Assembly: GCA_947069175.1 (NCBI GenBank)
Contig: CAMTDV010000013.1
Span: forward strand, 54,690,610-54,754,609
Direction of reading: 5' to 3'
Source of the DNA: Scalesia atractyloides
Taxonomy: Eukaryota; Streptophyta; Magnoliopsida; Asterales; Asteraceae
Length of the DNA: 64,000 bases
Positions 1 to 11,345 of this stretch are shown in pieces. Below the pieces are notes generated by a model, which saw only the letters and a list, made by a program, of their open reading frames with translations, ran no database searches and was not told where the DNA came from. A program made the position numbers and the translations under genes. Within the stretch, counting starts at the first letter, position 1, and every line of letters starts with the position of its first letter.

Positions 1-2
1 TT

Positions 3-1553
3 AATGATTATGATTGCGATATTTGCTACCATCCCGGCAAGGCAAATGTAGTTGTTGACGCCTTAAGTCGCAAGGAAAGGGTTAAACCTATTAGGATTAA
101 CGCCAAGAGCATTGAGCTCATAAATAGCTTGACTCAGAAGCTATTAGATGCGCAAAAGCAAGCCTTATTAGAGGCTAATATTCCTAATGAGGGATTAGGC
201 GGAATTGTTGATCAATTAACGCCTAGAAAGGATGGAATCCTAAGATTTAATGATAGAATTGGGTTCCAATCTTTGGAGGACTTAGAGATCTAATCCTCCA
301 AGAGGCGCATAGTTCAAGATACTCAATTCACCCAGGTGGTGACAAAATGTATCAAGACTTGAAGAAGAATTATTGGTGAATGGGTTTGAAGAAATCCATA
401 GCCACTTATGTAGCTAAGTGTCTGACGTGTTCGCAAGTTAAAGTCGAACATTAGAAACTGTTAGGACTTCTACAACAACTTGAGATTCCCACTTGGAAAT
501 GGTAAATGGTAACTATGGATTTGATTACCAAGTTACCTAAGACCAAATGTGGTAATGACACGATTTGGGTCATCGTTGATAGGCTGACTAAGTCAGCGCA
601 TTTCTTGCCAATGAAAGAGACTTTAGTTCTGACAATTGGCTAAGTTGTACGTGGACAAGATTGTGTCCATACACGGTGTGCCAGTATCTATTGTATCTGA
701 CAGAGATACTAGATACACGTCTCACTTTTGGAAAAGTTTCTAACAATCGTTAGGTACACGATTAAACTTTAGTACGCCTTACCATCCGCAGACTGATGGT
801 CAAAGTGAGCATACTATCCAAACACTTGAAAACATGCTTAGGGCATGTGTAATTGATTTAGGTGGAAGTTAGGATGACCACTTACCCCTAATAGAATTCT
901 CCTATAATAACAGCTATCATACTAGTATTAAGGCTGCTCCTTTTGAGGCCTTGTATGGGAGAATATGTAGAACGCCCATGTGTTGGGCAGAAGTCGGGGA
1001 AGCCCAACTATTAGGACCTGAGATTGTCATGGAGACCACGGAAAAGATTGTACAAATCCGTGATCATCTCAAAGCTACCAGGGATAGGCAGAAAAGTTAT
1101 GCTGACAAGAGACATAAACCCCTTTAGTTCCAAATAGGGGACAAAGTCATGCTGAAAGTATCACCCTGGAAAGGTGTGATGCGTTTTGGAAAGAAGGGCA
1201 AGTTGAGCCCAAGATATATAGGACCCTTCGAGATAATCGAATGTGTCGGCACTATAGCTTATAAGCTCAGGTTGCCAGGGGAGCTTAGTGGAATTCATGA
1301 TGTATTCCACATATCTAATCTTAAGAAATGTCTAGCCGATGAGTCACTAGCTATATCGCACGAGGATGTGCAAATTGATGAAAACCTGAGGTTCATTGAG
1401 AAACCAATTTCGATCGAGGATCGACAGGTTAAGAAGCTCCGAAGAAAGTTGATACCTATAGTTAAGGTTAAGTGGGACGCCTTTAGAGGTCCCGAGTATA
1501 CATGGGAGTTTGAGTCCACTATGCAAAAAAAGTACCCCCATCTTTTTGAATAA
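3..1553 (+). pseudogene. Ty3/gypsy pol, 3' part (RNase H end, integrase, chromodomain-like tail)
   Basis: Reading from base 3 gives the end of RNase H (HPGKANVV, DALSRKE), then the integrase zinc region (H-x-H near 310-335 and CLTC near 420), the integrase core (MDLITKLPK near 515, VDRLTKSAHFLP near 575, SDRDTRYTSHF near 700, TPYHPQTDGQSE near 780), the GPY/F module (RYIGPFEI) and a tail ending EYTWEF...KKYPHLF that resembles the chromodomain-like end of Tekay/Del chromoviruses. Several in-frame stops and shifts (for example near 375, 505, 640, 740, 870 and 1125) make it non-coding as a whole; only 1149-1553 (134 codons) is open. The 5' part lies outside the window. The polypurine tract and 3' LTR follow directly. 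Lineage assignment is from remembered motifs. Confidence 0.9.
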
Positions 1554-1577
1554 AATCTAGAGGTCGAGATTTCTTTT

Positions 1578-1590
1578 AAGGGGGTGAGGA
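1578..1590 (+). other. Polypurine tract of the gypsy element
   Basis: AAGGGGGTGAGGA lies directly before the TG that opens the 3' LTR, 25 bases after the pol stop codon. This is the normal site for plus-strand priming in LTR retrotransposons. Confidence 0.8.
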
Positions 1591-4500
1591 TGTAATGTAA
1601 AATCGTTTCCAATAATATAGTGACACGTGTTGTATTTTTATATATAGTCTATTAAGACTAATATGGACTAAAAGTGACAACATGCTCAAACTGAGCCTCT
1701 GAATGACTTTCTGATGTCAACATGCATAAACCTAGCCTATGAACGACCATTAGTGTCGTCATGCATAAAACATAGCCGCTGAATGACCATTAGTGTCGTT
1801 ATGCATAAAACGTAGCCTCTGAACGACCATTAGCATCGTCATGCATAAACTTGGCCTCTGAGTGACCGTTGTGTCACTTGCCTAGCCTCTGAGTGACATC
1901 GAAGTCAACATGCTTATACTGAGCCTCTGAGGGATCCTTTATAAAGTCCTAACTCTCATATGTCTCGTTTACTGGACGAGAGTGATTAAATCCTATAATA
2001 TATAAAAGTTGGATAATGGAGGGATTAAAAGTGTCAAAATGTTAATTTATACATCTGAGTGACCTTTTAACGAACCGAGAGCTCAACAATGTCCGAGCAT
2101 AATCCTGAGTATGCCAAGTATTGGCTACGGAGGGCGAAAAGTGCCAAAAAGGTGTTTAAAAAGGGTTTTAGAAGCTTTTTAAAGTTAAGGGGTTAAAAGT
2201 GTCAAACTTTAAAACTGGCCATGGGGCGGTTACGGCCGCGAGAGACCTGTCCTGGGTCTCTCGTGAGGCGCGAGAAGGGGTCTGTAGCAGAAAGTTTTTC
2301 TTGGCTGCCACACAAAGCTCCAAAACCATTAAAATCGAAACCATGGCTTCCCAAACTTCTATGCCACGTTTTTCTTGGCTGCCACACAAGTTTTTCTTGC
2401 ACCTTTCTCATTTGTTAATTCTTCTCCCTCCTCTGGAAGTTCCTAGCTAAAAGGAGCATCCAACATAGTTCTTTTGCACCTTAGGAATCACTGGTAAGTG
2501 TGCATTTTTGTTTATAGGCTTTTATAGCCAAAAGTCAAGCGTTTTTCAAAAAACGCTTTGACTTTCGGCTACGACCATTATGGTCCAGCCATTGTTCGAA
2601 ATGAACATGGCTAAGTAATCATCATAAGGTAGGTGTTAATCCCTATAAAGGGCACCTCCTGAAGATCACATTTGCTAGACCAATTGACGGGTCAAAGTTA
2701 CAATATAAAAAAGTCAAACAGGCCATTTTTCGGAAAAATCATAAATTGATCTTTTATATGTTATGAAACCTTTTTTGACACTTAAACAAGTTGATAATAA
2801 TTGTTAGAACATGTGAGAACATATTCGGCTCATCAATTCCAGTTCTAGGGTCGGTTCGCAACCGAAAGTCGCGAAGTTTGACTTCTGCTTTGACTTTCGA
2901 TTCTGACCCGATTTAGATTAGTTACCTACTGATCTAAAGTTGCATTATGATCATAATATAATGTATCATAACCCTCTGAGGTTATATTACATTATCATAA
3001 TCAGAATCTAAGTTTATGCGCAAGTTCCATAATTATGCCATCTTTGACCAAAATGCCCTTTTTGCATAAAACAAGGTTTTAAATATGATGAAACTGAAAA
3101 TAAGTTTCCTATTGATGTAATATCATAAGTAGGATTATTTGTGATATTAAACCTAGTTATAAACTATGTTTTCAATCAGGTCCTTAAACTATGTCGATAA
3201 ATGACGGTTTTAGCCCTTGTGGCTTATAAAATGAGTTTAATCAAATCTTTTCAAGGTAAATTATCTACCTAATGATATGTTATGTTAAATAACATATTTA
3301 AAACATTTTAATCAGACCTTAACATCAGTTTTCATAAACATCGCATAAAGACGTCATTTTACGACATAAGCGCTGTTTTGGCGCATAGTATGGTTTTAAA
3401 CCATATTATTAACCAAAAATTGATACCTACTGATTTTAAAACTTATTTTAAACATATTTACAGTAGGTACATGTTATAAACCCAGAATCCCAAATAATTT
3501 ATAAACTATGTGTAAAATGACCAAAATACCCCTTCGGTGCATAATTTGGTCATAAAAGATAAAATACACATATAATTGATATCCTACTGATATTATATCA
3601 TAAATAAAATAGTTTTCAAGAATAATCATGATTTTAAACTTAAATTATATTCAAGTTCCTTTTATACGATATGGAATTACCAAAATGCCCTTATAAGGCA
3701 TAGTTTCGTTTTAAAACCTTAAACGGGCATGTAAGTTGATATCCTACTGATATTTTAACTTATTTAAAATATAATGGCATATAGAAATTGTCCATGACTT
3801 ATCCGGTTACCCAATATCGCTTTTATGCGTACGGTTAAGTATATATAACTATTTTACGAAATTAACCGAAACGGGTTTAACCTTGTCATTTAAGTTTCAA
3901 ATCCAGAATGTTTATAGTTTACCCATATTATACAAGTCAAGTACTTGTCGGGATTAAACTACATTCTATCTAATCATCGTTACACTATTTGGTTTATAAG
4001 ACCGTTAGTATTGAATTGGCTAGCTTATGCCATAATCCAGACTAGAGCCTTGCCGGTAAATGCTATTTGCACTTGGTACTTTTGTATACGGCTGAGTTTT
4101 TTAAAAATAAAAGAAGAAGACTAGCTCTGGGAAATACTCTCGACTTATTTTCCCTATATTGGCTTGGGATACGGTAAATTATTACTGCTTGGTCTGAAAT
4201 GGGGTCAATTGAATGCTTTTTTGTGGCTAGTAAACCCGCATATTCCATCTTAATCAGTTTTGTTTGATAACTTAAACATCAGGGGTTAAATTACCGTGTC
4301 CTAGATATCCTCGGCTCAATACATTAGATATTGGCCACGACCTTAGCGTGGGGTGTAGGCATACACCTGACAGACGCACATATGCAAATTACCCAAGACG
4401 TTGGGGATAACTCCTTCGTGAGTTCGTACGTGGTGTGTATTTAATCATGTCTCGGTTTCTGTACTGGGCCCTGTATGTATTGACAAACATGTGAATCTGA

Positions 4501-4948
4501 TACAAGGTTGCAAAGTCAACTTTCCCAAGTTAATAAAAGATTTTGTGCCGTTTTGCACTTAAAAATCATTTTAAAGTTTTCAAAATGAGCCAGTTAGGTG
4601 TATTTACCAGCGAAAGCTGACGTATCGTCCAAAGGCTAACTGTAGGTACAATACGAAATAGCCGGAAGCTGCTCGGTAGTGAATAAGAGGATCTTGCAAA
4701 TCATTAGATCTGCCCTAAAGTCTGTTTTATATTCTTTCTTGTACATTTTAATGATCCACCTGTGGATCTTCTATTACGAGCATGTATATTATTTTGTATT
4801 TCCGAACATTTGGTTTGTAATAGTAATTTTACTCCAAGACTTCCACTGTGCCGTGTTTAATTGACTATGATGTTATCAACTGACGTCACAATACTCCCCA
4901 CCCGGGTACACCGGTGTATGCATTTGGATGGAAACCCTGGGTGTGACA
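1591..4948 (+). mobile_element. 3' LTR of + strand gypsy element (family 1, 3358 bp)
   Basis: It opens with TGTAATGTAAAATCG and closes with GGGTGTGACA. It matches the solo LTR at 11053-17098 along its whole length once that copy's nested insertion is removed (3358 versus about 3382 bp). Shared landmarks are the tandem AGCCTCTGA array near the start, the GAGAGACC/GGTCTCTC hairpin near 2240, repeated 'aaatgccc' blocks, and the closing block near 4610-4940. Compared with the solo copy it lacks a few bases right after TGTAA. The 5' partner LTR is outside the window, so the target duplication cannot be checked here (the next five bases are GCAAA). Confidence 0.9.
1673..1935. repeat. Tandem array, seven degenerate ~40-bp units in LTR U3
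   Basis: Seven copies of AGCCTCTGA (or one-base variants) occur at about 30-40 bp spacing, each followed by a short arm pair such as CGAC...GTCG or TGAC...GTCA around CATTAGT. The solo LTR has only five units (11145-11345). Confidence 0.85.
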
Positions 4949-5657
4949 GCAAACAAGTGTTTGTCTAAAAATAATACACGTTGTAAACTTGCAATAAGTA
5001 TTTGTACGGTTTCCAAGTAGCCATCATGTACGTAGGTAAATGTAACTATATATATATATATATACATATACATATACATATTTGCATATACACATAAACG
5101 TTGCGTAGTCGCGATAGTAGTCTCGCGTCTTGTAGATAATTATCGAAATAATTTATATAGTAGTTTGTTATAATCGAGTCTCGTTTGTTTGTATTTAAAA
5201 TGATTCAGGCGATAAGGTAAGTGAAGATCGTACGGTGATGCGTCGAATTACATTTAGATGTTTGAAATAAATATAAATAATTATTATTTATTTTATAGAA
5301 AGTTTCACGTGCTGTTAACTAGTAAACCACGTTTGTTGAATCGTTATCAACTTGTTTTACGAGTTATAAAGTGTCATCGAGAATAAATATACGCTTATAT
5401 TTATTTTATACAAATCGCTTGAATCCGATAGGTTTTGTCTTTACAATAAAACACGTTTCGTTTTATGGATTTTTACGAAAAAAACAGGTAAGTTTCCTCT
5501 GTTTTTGACAATCTCGACAATGCAAATTGTCGATAAATCTTTCAAAACTCACAATAATTCAATAGCAATATAAGTATACCCTTCATTTGTATTCAAAATG
5601 CAAATTTCTTATCTCGTAATTTCAAGGTATATATATTATAATATCACTTGTCAGATC

Positions 5658-5663
<6 letters not shown>

Positions 5664-5718
<55 letters not shown>
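5664..5718. repeat. TA dinucleotide microsatellite
   Basis: An almost uninterrupted run of about 27 TA units. The apparent 80-codon reading frame across it (poly-Ile/Tyr) is an artefact of the repeat. Confidence 0.95.
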
Positions 5719-5721
<3 letters not shown>

Positions 5722-5878
5722 CGTATGTGTGGGGTTATATAAACGAGTCACGTATAGGTCCAAAATTTTATTCTCTTAAGGAATTTTTTAGTGGGTTCGG
5801 GTTAGAGCTCGATGTCGCGTTAAAACAAAAATTTATATAATTATCTAATAACTTTGCGTTTATATTATTTTACTAGTC

Positions 5879-5990
5879 TCGCGTTGACCGGGTTTGACCC
5901 GAGTTGACTGCGTTGACCGGTAGTTGACCAGTTGACCGGGTTTGACTGAGTTAACCTGGTGTTGACTGAGTTTACCCGTTGACCAGTTTT
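5879..5990. repeat. Degenerate GTTGACC array (W-box-like cores)
   Basis: About nine TTGAC[C/T] cores, plus two degenerate copies, lie in roughly 110 bp, all in the same orientation, separated by 6-15 bases. TTGACY is the core bound by plant WRKY factors; whether it acts so here is unknown. Confidence 0.7.
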
Positions 5991-7262
5991 GATCTGAACC
6001 GAAACTAAACCGAGTGTAGGAAAACTGAACCGAGTGTAGTCAAATCACCACAGCCACCATCACTCGGCCACAACGACCTCCGACACACCTCCCACCCCCT
6101 ACTCGTAACCAACCGCCGACACCACCCCCACAGCGCCTCCGCCGTGCGCCACCCACCACAGAGCCGCCTATGGTGGTTCTGTCGCTGTCATCACCTTCAC
6201 CGATCCAACCAATCCCTACCCCAACCCATAACCGCCAAAGCTGGAACCCCCATACCACCGCTACTACCTGAAACGACAACCAAACGGCCGGAAGAACTTG
6301 GATCTTTACAGATCTGAAAGAAAAAGATGAAGAGGAGAGTTAGAGACGCTTACCGAAGAAGAGTAAACCTCGAACTGTGGTTGCCGGAGACGAAAACGTC
6401 ACTATCATGCATCAAATGGAAAAACCGTCGTCGCATTCGTATTCAGGAGGTGTGATTTGGGGGGGTACGCACTCCATGCTCCGTAAAATGGCGCCGCCGT
6501 GAACCACCGCCTCGGACCATCGCCGGCCACCGTCGGCTCTGCCGGGCTCCGCCTTGCATCAGCAGGACTTTCGGTCGCCGGAAGTTCTAGAGTGAGAGAG
6601 AACGAGAGAGAAAGGGAGGAAGAAAGAGAGTGGAGTGTGTGAGTTATGGTGTTAGTGTGTGTATATGGGTTTAAACACTTAGGGTTTTGGGTGTGTTGGG
6701 CCCAAAGCCCTTGAGCCCGTTTCAAGTGTTTGAGCATCTACGAGGCCTGTTTTCATGCTCAAACTTCTTGAAACATCATATAATATTGTTTTAGGTTCAA
6801 AAAAATGTAAAATAGTGTCGGTATTCGATAATAGTCGCGTACGTCCGTCGGTTACGTTATAACGCGTAAATTGCTTTGGTGGCCGTTTCTAATCAGTTTT
6901 TCGATCCGATTTCGACCGTGGTTCTTAATATTTGATTACGAAGCTAAATATTTCATAATATTCTAGTTTTGAAGGTGATATACGAGTCTGATGCTTCCGT
7001 TTCGTCAGTGTGTTTCTATAGTCGCGTTTTTTGTTCACGTATGCGTTTTGTGACGTTTGAAAACATGATAATTCATCAAAACAATTCATATGTTTAAAAT
7101 ATATGTATAAGACTCCTATTTGTTGGCGTTGTCAGTATTTCGTCCGGTGTCAGTTCGTTACCGTTTAACAGCGCAGAATTACCGAAATCACTAATCACGT
7201 AGCGTACGATTCAAATAGACGTTCCTATACATTCCAAAGGCCCAATTGAGTTAATTAGTGTC

Positions 7263-8495
7263 TTAAAAAATACTTATAATTATCTTAATGTTTTTTATTT
7301 GCGTAATTGTAACCAGAAAGGTACCGGTTGTCACACGTGCTTCCTTTGACATTTCTTCTATACACTCTTCATTCCTTATATGTCTCATGAATTCTTTACG
7401 TTCAAGCTCTATCCATTTCGACTTCCAATTTTTTTCCGAATTAATACCGTTTGCATAGCAAACGTTGACCACACCCTGGTATTGCATTGCTTGTGTCTTC
7501 TCTAACACTTCATAGCAAATCTTGTTGAAGAATAAACATTCAATATCTTTCTCCGAGCAGTTCACTAGCCACATCGGGTTTAACACACGAATCATCCTCC
7601 AAATATTATCATTCTTCAATACAATCACTACTTCACAAGTTTCGACATCATACTGCCACCACTTGAAATATGTATGAAAATCTTGTTCGATCGGCATCAG
7701 TAGCATGTTCTTCATCGTATGTGGACGTTTAATAATTAGCGTCACATCTTTTTCTTTAGTTACCAGATCAATCTTTATTCGTTTCTTTGGAATATGTGGC
7801 TTCCAATATTGAACCCATTTTCTGCTTCGTACTTTATAAGCTTCCATAAGCGTTGATCATGAAATTTCATCTGAAAACTGATCATCTAAGTCTGTATAAG
7901 CTTTTCCACATCCAATACAGTAAATCTTAATATCACAGAGGTACCGAAAGTATTGCACTCCAAACTCCCTCTTGATAGCATACACATTCAGCTTTTCTAT
8001 CCAGCCCCAACTCAAAATATCTCCAAGTGATTTTTCTAGATCTCATATAAAGAATGCTAGTGGACGTCTAAGCTTTCGTTCTTTTAGCAATTCTTTAAAC
8101 CACGATCTCTTGGCTTCAGCGATTTTTTCCTTTGAAGACGTTTGGGAACACAACCTTCTCTAACTATTTCCTCAACCCTCTGTCTCAACAGTTCATTAGA
8201 TGCTTCAGCAAATAATTCTTGAAACGTTAAAAAAACTATCAGAATCAGCTCCAGAATACTTCATCGTTTCATCATCATCATCTGATGCATCTTCTATGAT
8301 AACTCTGTCATACATATCAGCTTCTGGAATATACTTGTACTAGTAATCATTAGGATCTGATGCACTGATATTGTTCAGTTCGTCTTCAAAGTCAAACTCG
8401 AACTTATGTTCTTCAACTCCCAACATAATCACTATCTCTTCTTTGGTGTAGTTGTGTACGAACTCACCTTCTTCAACATTATGTCCGAGATAGAA
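7263..8495 (-). pseudogene. Broken coding region of unknown function
   Basis: The downstream part is an open frame of 194 codons (7263-7847, minus). Reading upstream to about 8427 gives further protein-like sequence in shifting frames: an acidic N-terminal stretch (FEFDFEDELNN, EDASDDDDE), then charged sequence (RSWFKELLKERKLRRP), then SLGDILSWGWIEKLNVYA and KREFGVQYF, with at least two stops and frame shifts. The 194-codon part holds LVTKEKDVTLIIKRP, MPIEQDFHTYFKWWQYDVET and LNPMWLVNCSEKDIECLFFN. It looks like one decayed protein of roughly 400 residues. I have a loose recollection of similar repeated hypothetical proteins in Asteraceae genomes, possibly carried by transposable elements, but I cannot name a family and no catalytic motif is visible. 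Confidence 0.6.
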
Positions 8496-8602
8496 AACTT
8501 GGGGCGGTTGACAATCAGGATTATTTAATTCGATCTCGGATCGATAAAGATAAATATAAGAGAGCCTTGCTCATCTCTGGATGATTTTTTAAATTCGATC
8601 TC

Positions 8603-8725
8603 GGATCGTGCTCAGGATTGACTCATTTATTACTTATCAACTATTTTATGTGTGTGTAATTTTAAGCTTGTATAGTTAAGTTAGATACGTGAAGCTTAGT
8701 CTCCGGCATGTTGATTAAATAAGCT
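8603..8725 (+). repeat. Dispersed repeat, copy 1 (inverted partner at 18785-18893)
   Basis: From CAGGATTGACTCATTTATTA to the GATTAAATAAGCTTT block it matches the reverse complement of 18785-18893 with only a handful of substitutions and one or two gaps. Confidence 0.8.
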
Positions 8726-10329
8726 TTCTTTCGTAAGCATGTTGATTAAATAAGCTTTCAGCTGGTTCTAAAGTACTTTTCCAGGAAACATAATTGCAAA
8801 ACTTATTTGGTTTGTAGAGGGCATGATATTTTGGTAATCAAGATTTACTTGAAAACCAAAAGAGAAATCATAATAATTGTTCATACGGAGTTAAGAGGTG
8901 TAATGCTATTATATTTTCCAGCACTAAGGAACCTCTAAGATTGTAAGACTATTATGATTTTGAGCTAAAAGGAACCTCTACTGGGGTTGTAATGGGCGAA
9001 ACCTCAAGGGTTCCAAATGGACACCGCCCTATGCGGTACAAGGAGCAATGCCTCTTGTGAGGGTCATGTTGCATAAATGATAAAAAAAAAAGTTTGTAAG
9101 GAAATTGATCTTCAAAATGACTAATAGTTAGTGGCAAGATTCTAATGGTCATTAGTGGCAACTTAATGTTGTTAGCGGTAACTATACTCAGCCGTAACTC
9201 TGACCAGTTGGGCTAAAACTTTTCACTAATGCGATTGATTGAAAAGCAGTTTTAACCATTATATATTATACCCGAGCTAATATAACCTTTCATGAAGGGT
9301 TGCAATGGTCAACAAATTTGTAGTGATGGTTCAATCCCTATATAAGATGAGTTATTTGGTTTGATTTAACACGCACATTTACAACTTCATTTTTATAGGA
9401 AAAAAAAACTTCTAGTTCTTTTCAACTTGTTTATATCTTATCTGATTATTAATTTTGTAACTCCATAATATACTTTAATCTAGAAATGATTGAAGCGATT
9501 AAGAAAACTTGCCAAGTCATACGAAATCAAAACCTACATTTACGTCAATTGCATTACTAGGTGAAGAGTTCATATCTAGAATGGTTGAAATATTCTCGTA
9601 ACATCAAGGATATGGAGGCGGTACACAATTTCATGTGTTGAGGTTTTAGCCATTTCCATCCTTTTTTTCTCTTTCTTTTTTCCTGCATTTTCCAGTTCCT
9701 ATTTATCAAGTTTTCAGCCACTTCTTCCTAGTGCTATCGCTTTAACCCAGTCTATTTATTTATTATGACAAAAATGTTTGTTTTTAAGGAATTTAAGAAA
9801 ATAACTTAGTAAACTTATGAGAATTAAACTTAATAAAGTTATGTATATAACACCTCTTGTACACAACTAAAATAAATAAAGTGTCTCATCACTAAGAAAG
9901 TTTGTTCTTTTGACCAAATGAAAACTCAAAAGTGAAAATGTCCATTAAAGAAAAAAAAGGAGACCCGATTTTAGGGGTGGGGAGTTCAATATGATTTTAA
10001 CATATTTTTTTAATTATTCATTTATAAAACTTTTACAATAAATAGGTCAAGTCCATTGTGAGTAAACCGGACAAACAAGCCTATCCATTTTATTTTAGCT
10101 TAATACGGGTATTTCAAATTTTAAAATGGGTAAGATGGGCCTAACAAATTAGTCACTAGGTTAGGATGGATTATGAATTAGTGGATAAAAAAGAGTAGGT
10201 TAGATGGTTATAAAATAAAAACCAAATGGGACAGGATGAGTATTAGATAAAATCACTATACTAATTACTACTCGAAGATATCTCTTCACAACTGTGACTT
10301 CACCAATCGCCGTCGTAGTACTCTCCCGT

Positions 10330-11010
10330 CCTTCCTTGTTTAAAAAGAATGATACTTTTAAAATTAATAAAACAAATTAAAATAATCAAAAAATTGTTAA
10401 AAAATCATAAAAAAATAAAAAAAACAATTCTAATAAAATACAAAAAATTGTAAAAAAATACTAAAAAATATAAAAGTCAAAGAAATTGTAAAAAACCAAA
10501 AAATATAAAAATCAAAAATTTATAAAAAATATTACAGTAGAAAATTCTATAAATTCTATAAGAATCTAAAAAATCAAAATAATTTTAAAAAATTAAAAAG
10601 ATAAAAAAATAGAAAAAATCAAAAATAAAAAAGTTAAAAAGTTAAAAAAATATAAAAATTATAAAATTATAATAAAACCAAAAAATTGTAGAAAATAAAA
10701 AAATGTAAAAATTCTAAAATTTATAAAAAAATAAAAAAATCTATAAAAAATAAAAATCAAAAAATTGTAGGATAATAAAAATCAAAAAAATCGAATTTTT
10801 ATATTTTTATTTTGGGTTTTTTAATTTTTTTAATTATTTTTTCATCTCATCTTTACCCAAACCTATATTAACCTAAACTCATACTAACCTAAACCCATCT
10901 TGACCTATTACCCATTCGACCCGTTTTTTAAAATACCATCTTGAGCTATACCCATTATAACCCAAACGCATCTTAACCCATTACCCAAACCCATCCCAAC
11001 TTGCCCACTT
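10330..11010. repeat. A-rich low-complexity tract followed by ACCCAT short repeats
   Basis: About 500 bp consist almost only of A with T, in runs such as AAAAAATCAAAAATAAAAAA, followed by about 150 bp of degenerate ACCCAT-type units. Confidence 0.8.
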
Positions 11011-11047
11011 TGCTACCACTAATTGTGAGCTATATTAAACAAGCTTG

Positions 11048-11052
11048 ATTAA
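11048..11052. repeat. Target-site duplication ATTAA (left) of solo LTR
   Basis: ATTAA directly precedes the TG of the LTR and recurs directly after its final CA at 17099-17103. Confidence 0.9.
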
Positions 11053-11144
11053 TGTAACACCTCGTAAAATCGTATCCAACAATATAGTGACACATTTCAT
11101 TACTTTTATAATAAGTCTAATAAGGACTAATAAGGACTAAAGGT

Positions 11145-11345
11145 GTTAACATGTTCAACATAAGCCTCTGAGTGACCCTCTTGTGTCAACATGCATAAAC
11201 TGAGCCTCTGAGTGACCATTAGTGTCAACATGCTTACACTGAGCCTCTGAGTGACCATTAGTGTCAACATGCTTAAACTTAGCCTCTGAGTGACCCTTTA
11301 GTGTCAACATGCTTACACTGAGCCTCTGAGTGACCCTTTACGAAA
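11145..11345. repeat. Tandem array, five ~40-bp units in LTR U3
   Basis: Five AGCCTCTGAGTGACC units are separated by TTAGTGTCAACATGC-type spacers. It corresponds to the seven-unit array at 1673-1935 but is more regular. Confidence 0.88.

Larger units (their letters stand above)
4949..7262. other. Non-coding stretch with microsatellites and GC-rich leader-like DNA
   Basis: No gene is recognisable. It holds a short TA/CA microsatellite (about 5047-5090), a long TA tract (5664-5718), a TTGAC array (5879-5990) and a GC-rich part (6040-6740). Read on the minus strand, that last part looks like a transcribed leader: CT-rich tract, then CCGG-rich coding-like sequence without a stable reading frame. 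It could be an LTR or promoter of an unrecognised minus-strand element; I could not find its ends. Confidence 0.5.
8496..11047. other. Non-coding, increasingly A-rich DNA
   Basis: No gene is seen. 8603-8725 is one arm of an inverted pair with 18785-18893. 10330-10830 is very A-rich with short TAAAAATT-like periodicity. 10850-11010 has degenerate ACCCAT/AACCTA short repeats, and related GGGTAAGATGGG/GGTTAGGATGG runs lie at 10120-10180 in the opposite sense, so 10.08-11.0 kb may be one decayed non-autonomous transposon with an A-rich core. Confidence 0.5.

Noticed and set aside
2168..2450. Overlapping frames of 65-83 codons in the family-1 LTR
   Set aside because: Several frames are open on both strands over a GC-rich palindrome; none is conserved in the solo copy as a protein.
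5598..5840. 80-codon frame with a poly-Ile/Tyr run
   Set aside because: It spans the TA microsatellite.
6405..6737. 110-codon minus-strand frame
   Set aside because: It is translated CT/CA-rich leader-like sequence (THTNTITHTLHSLSSSLSL) with no domain; more likely untranslated.
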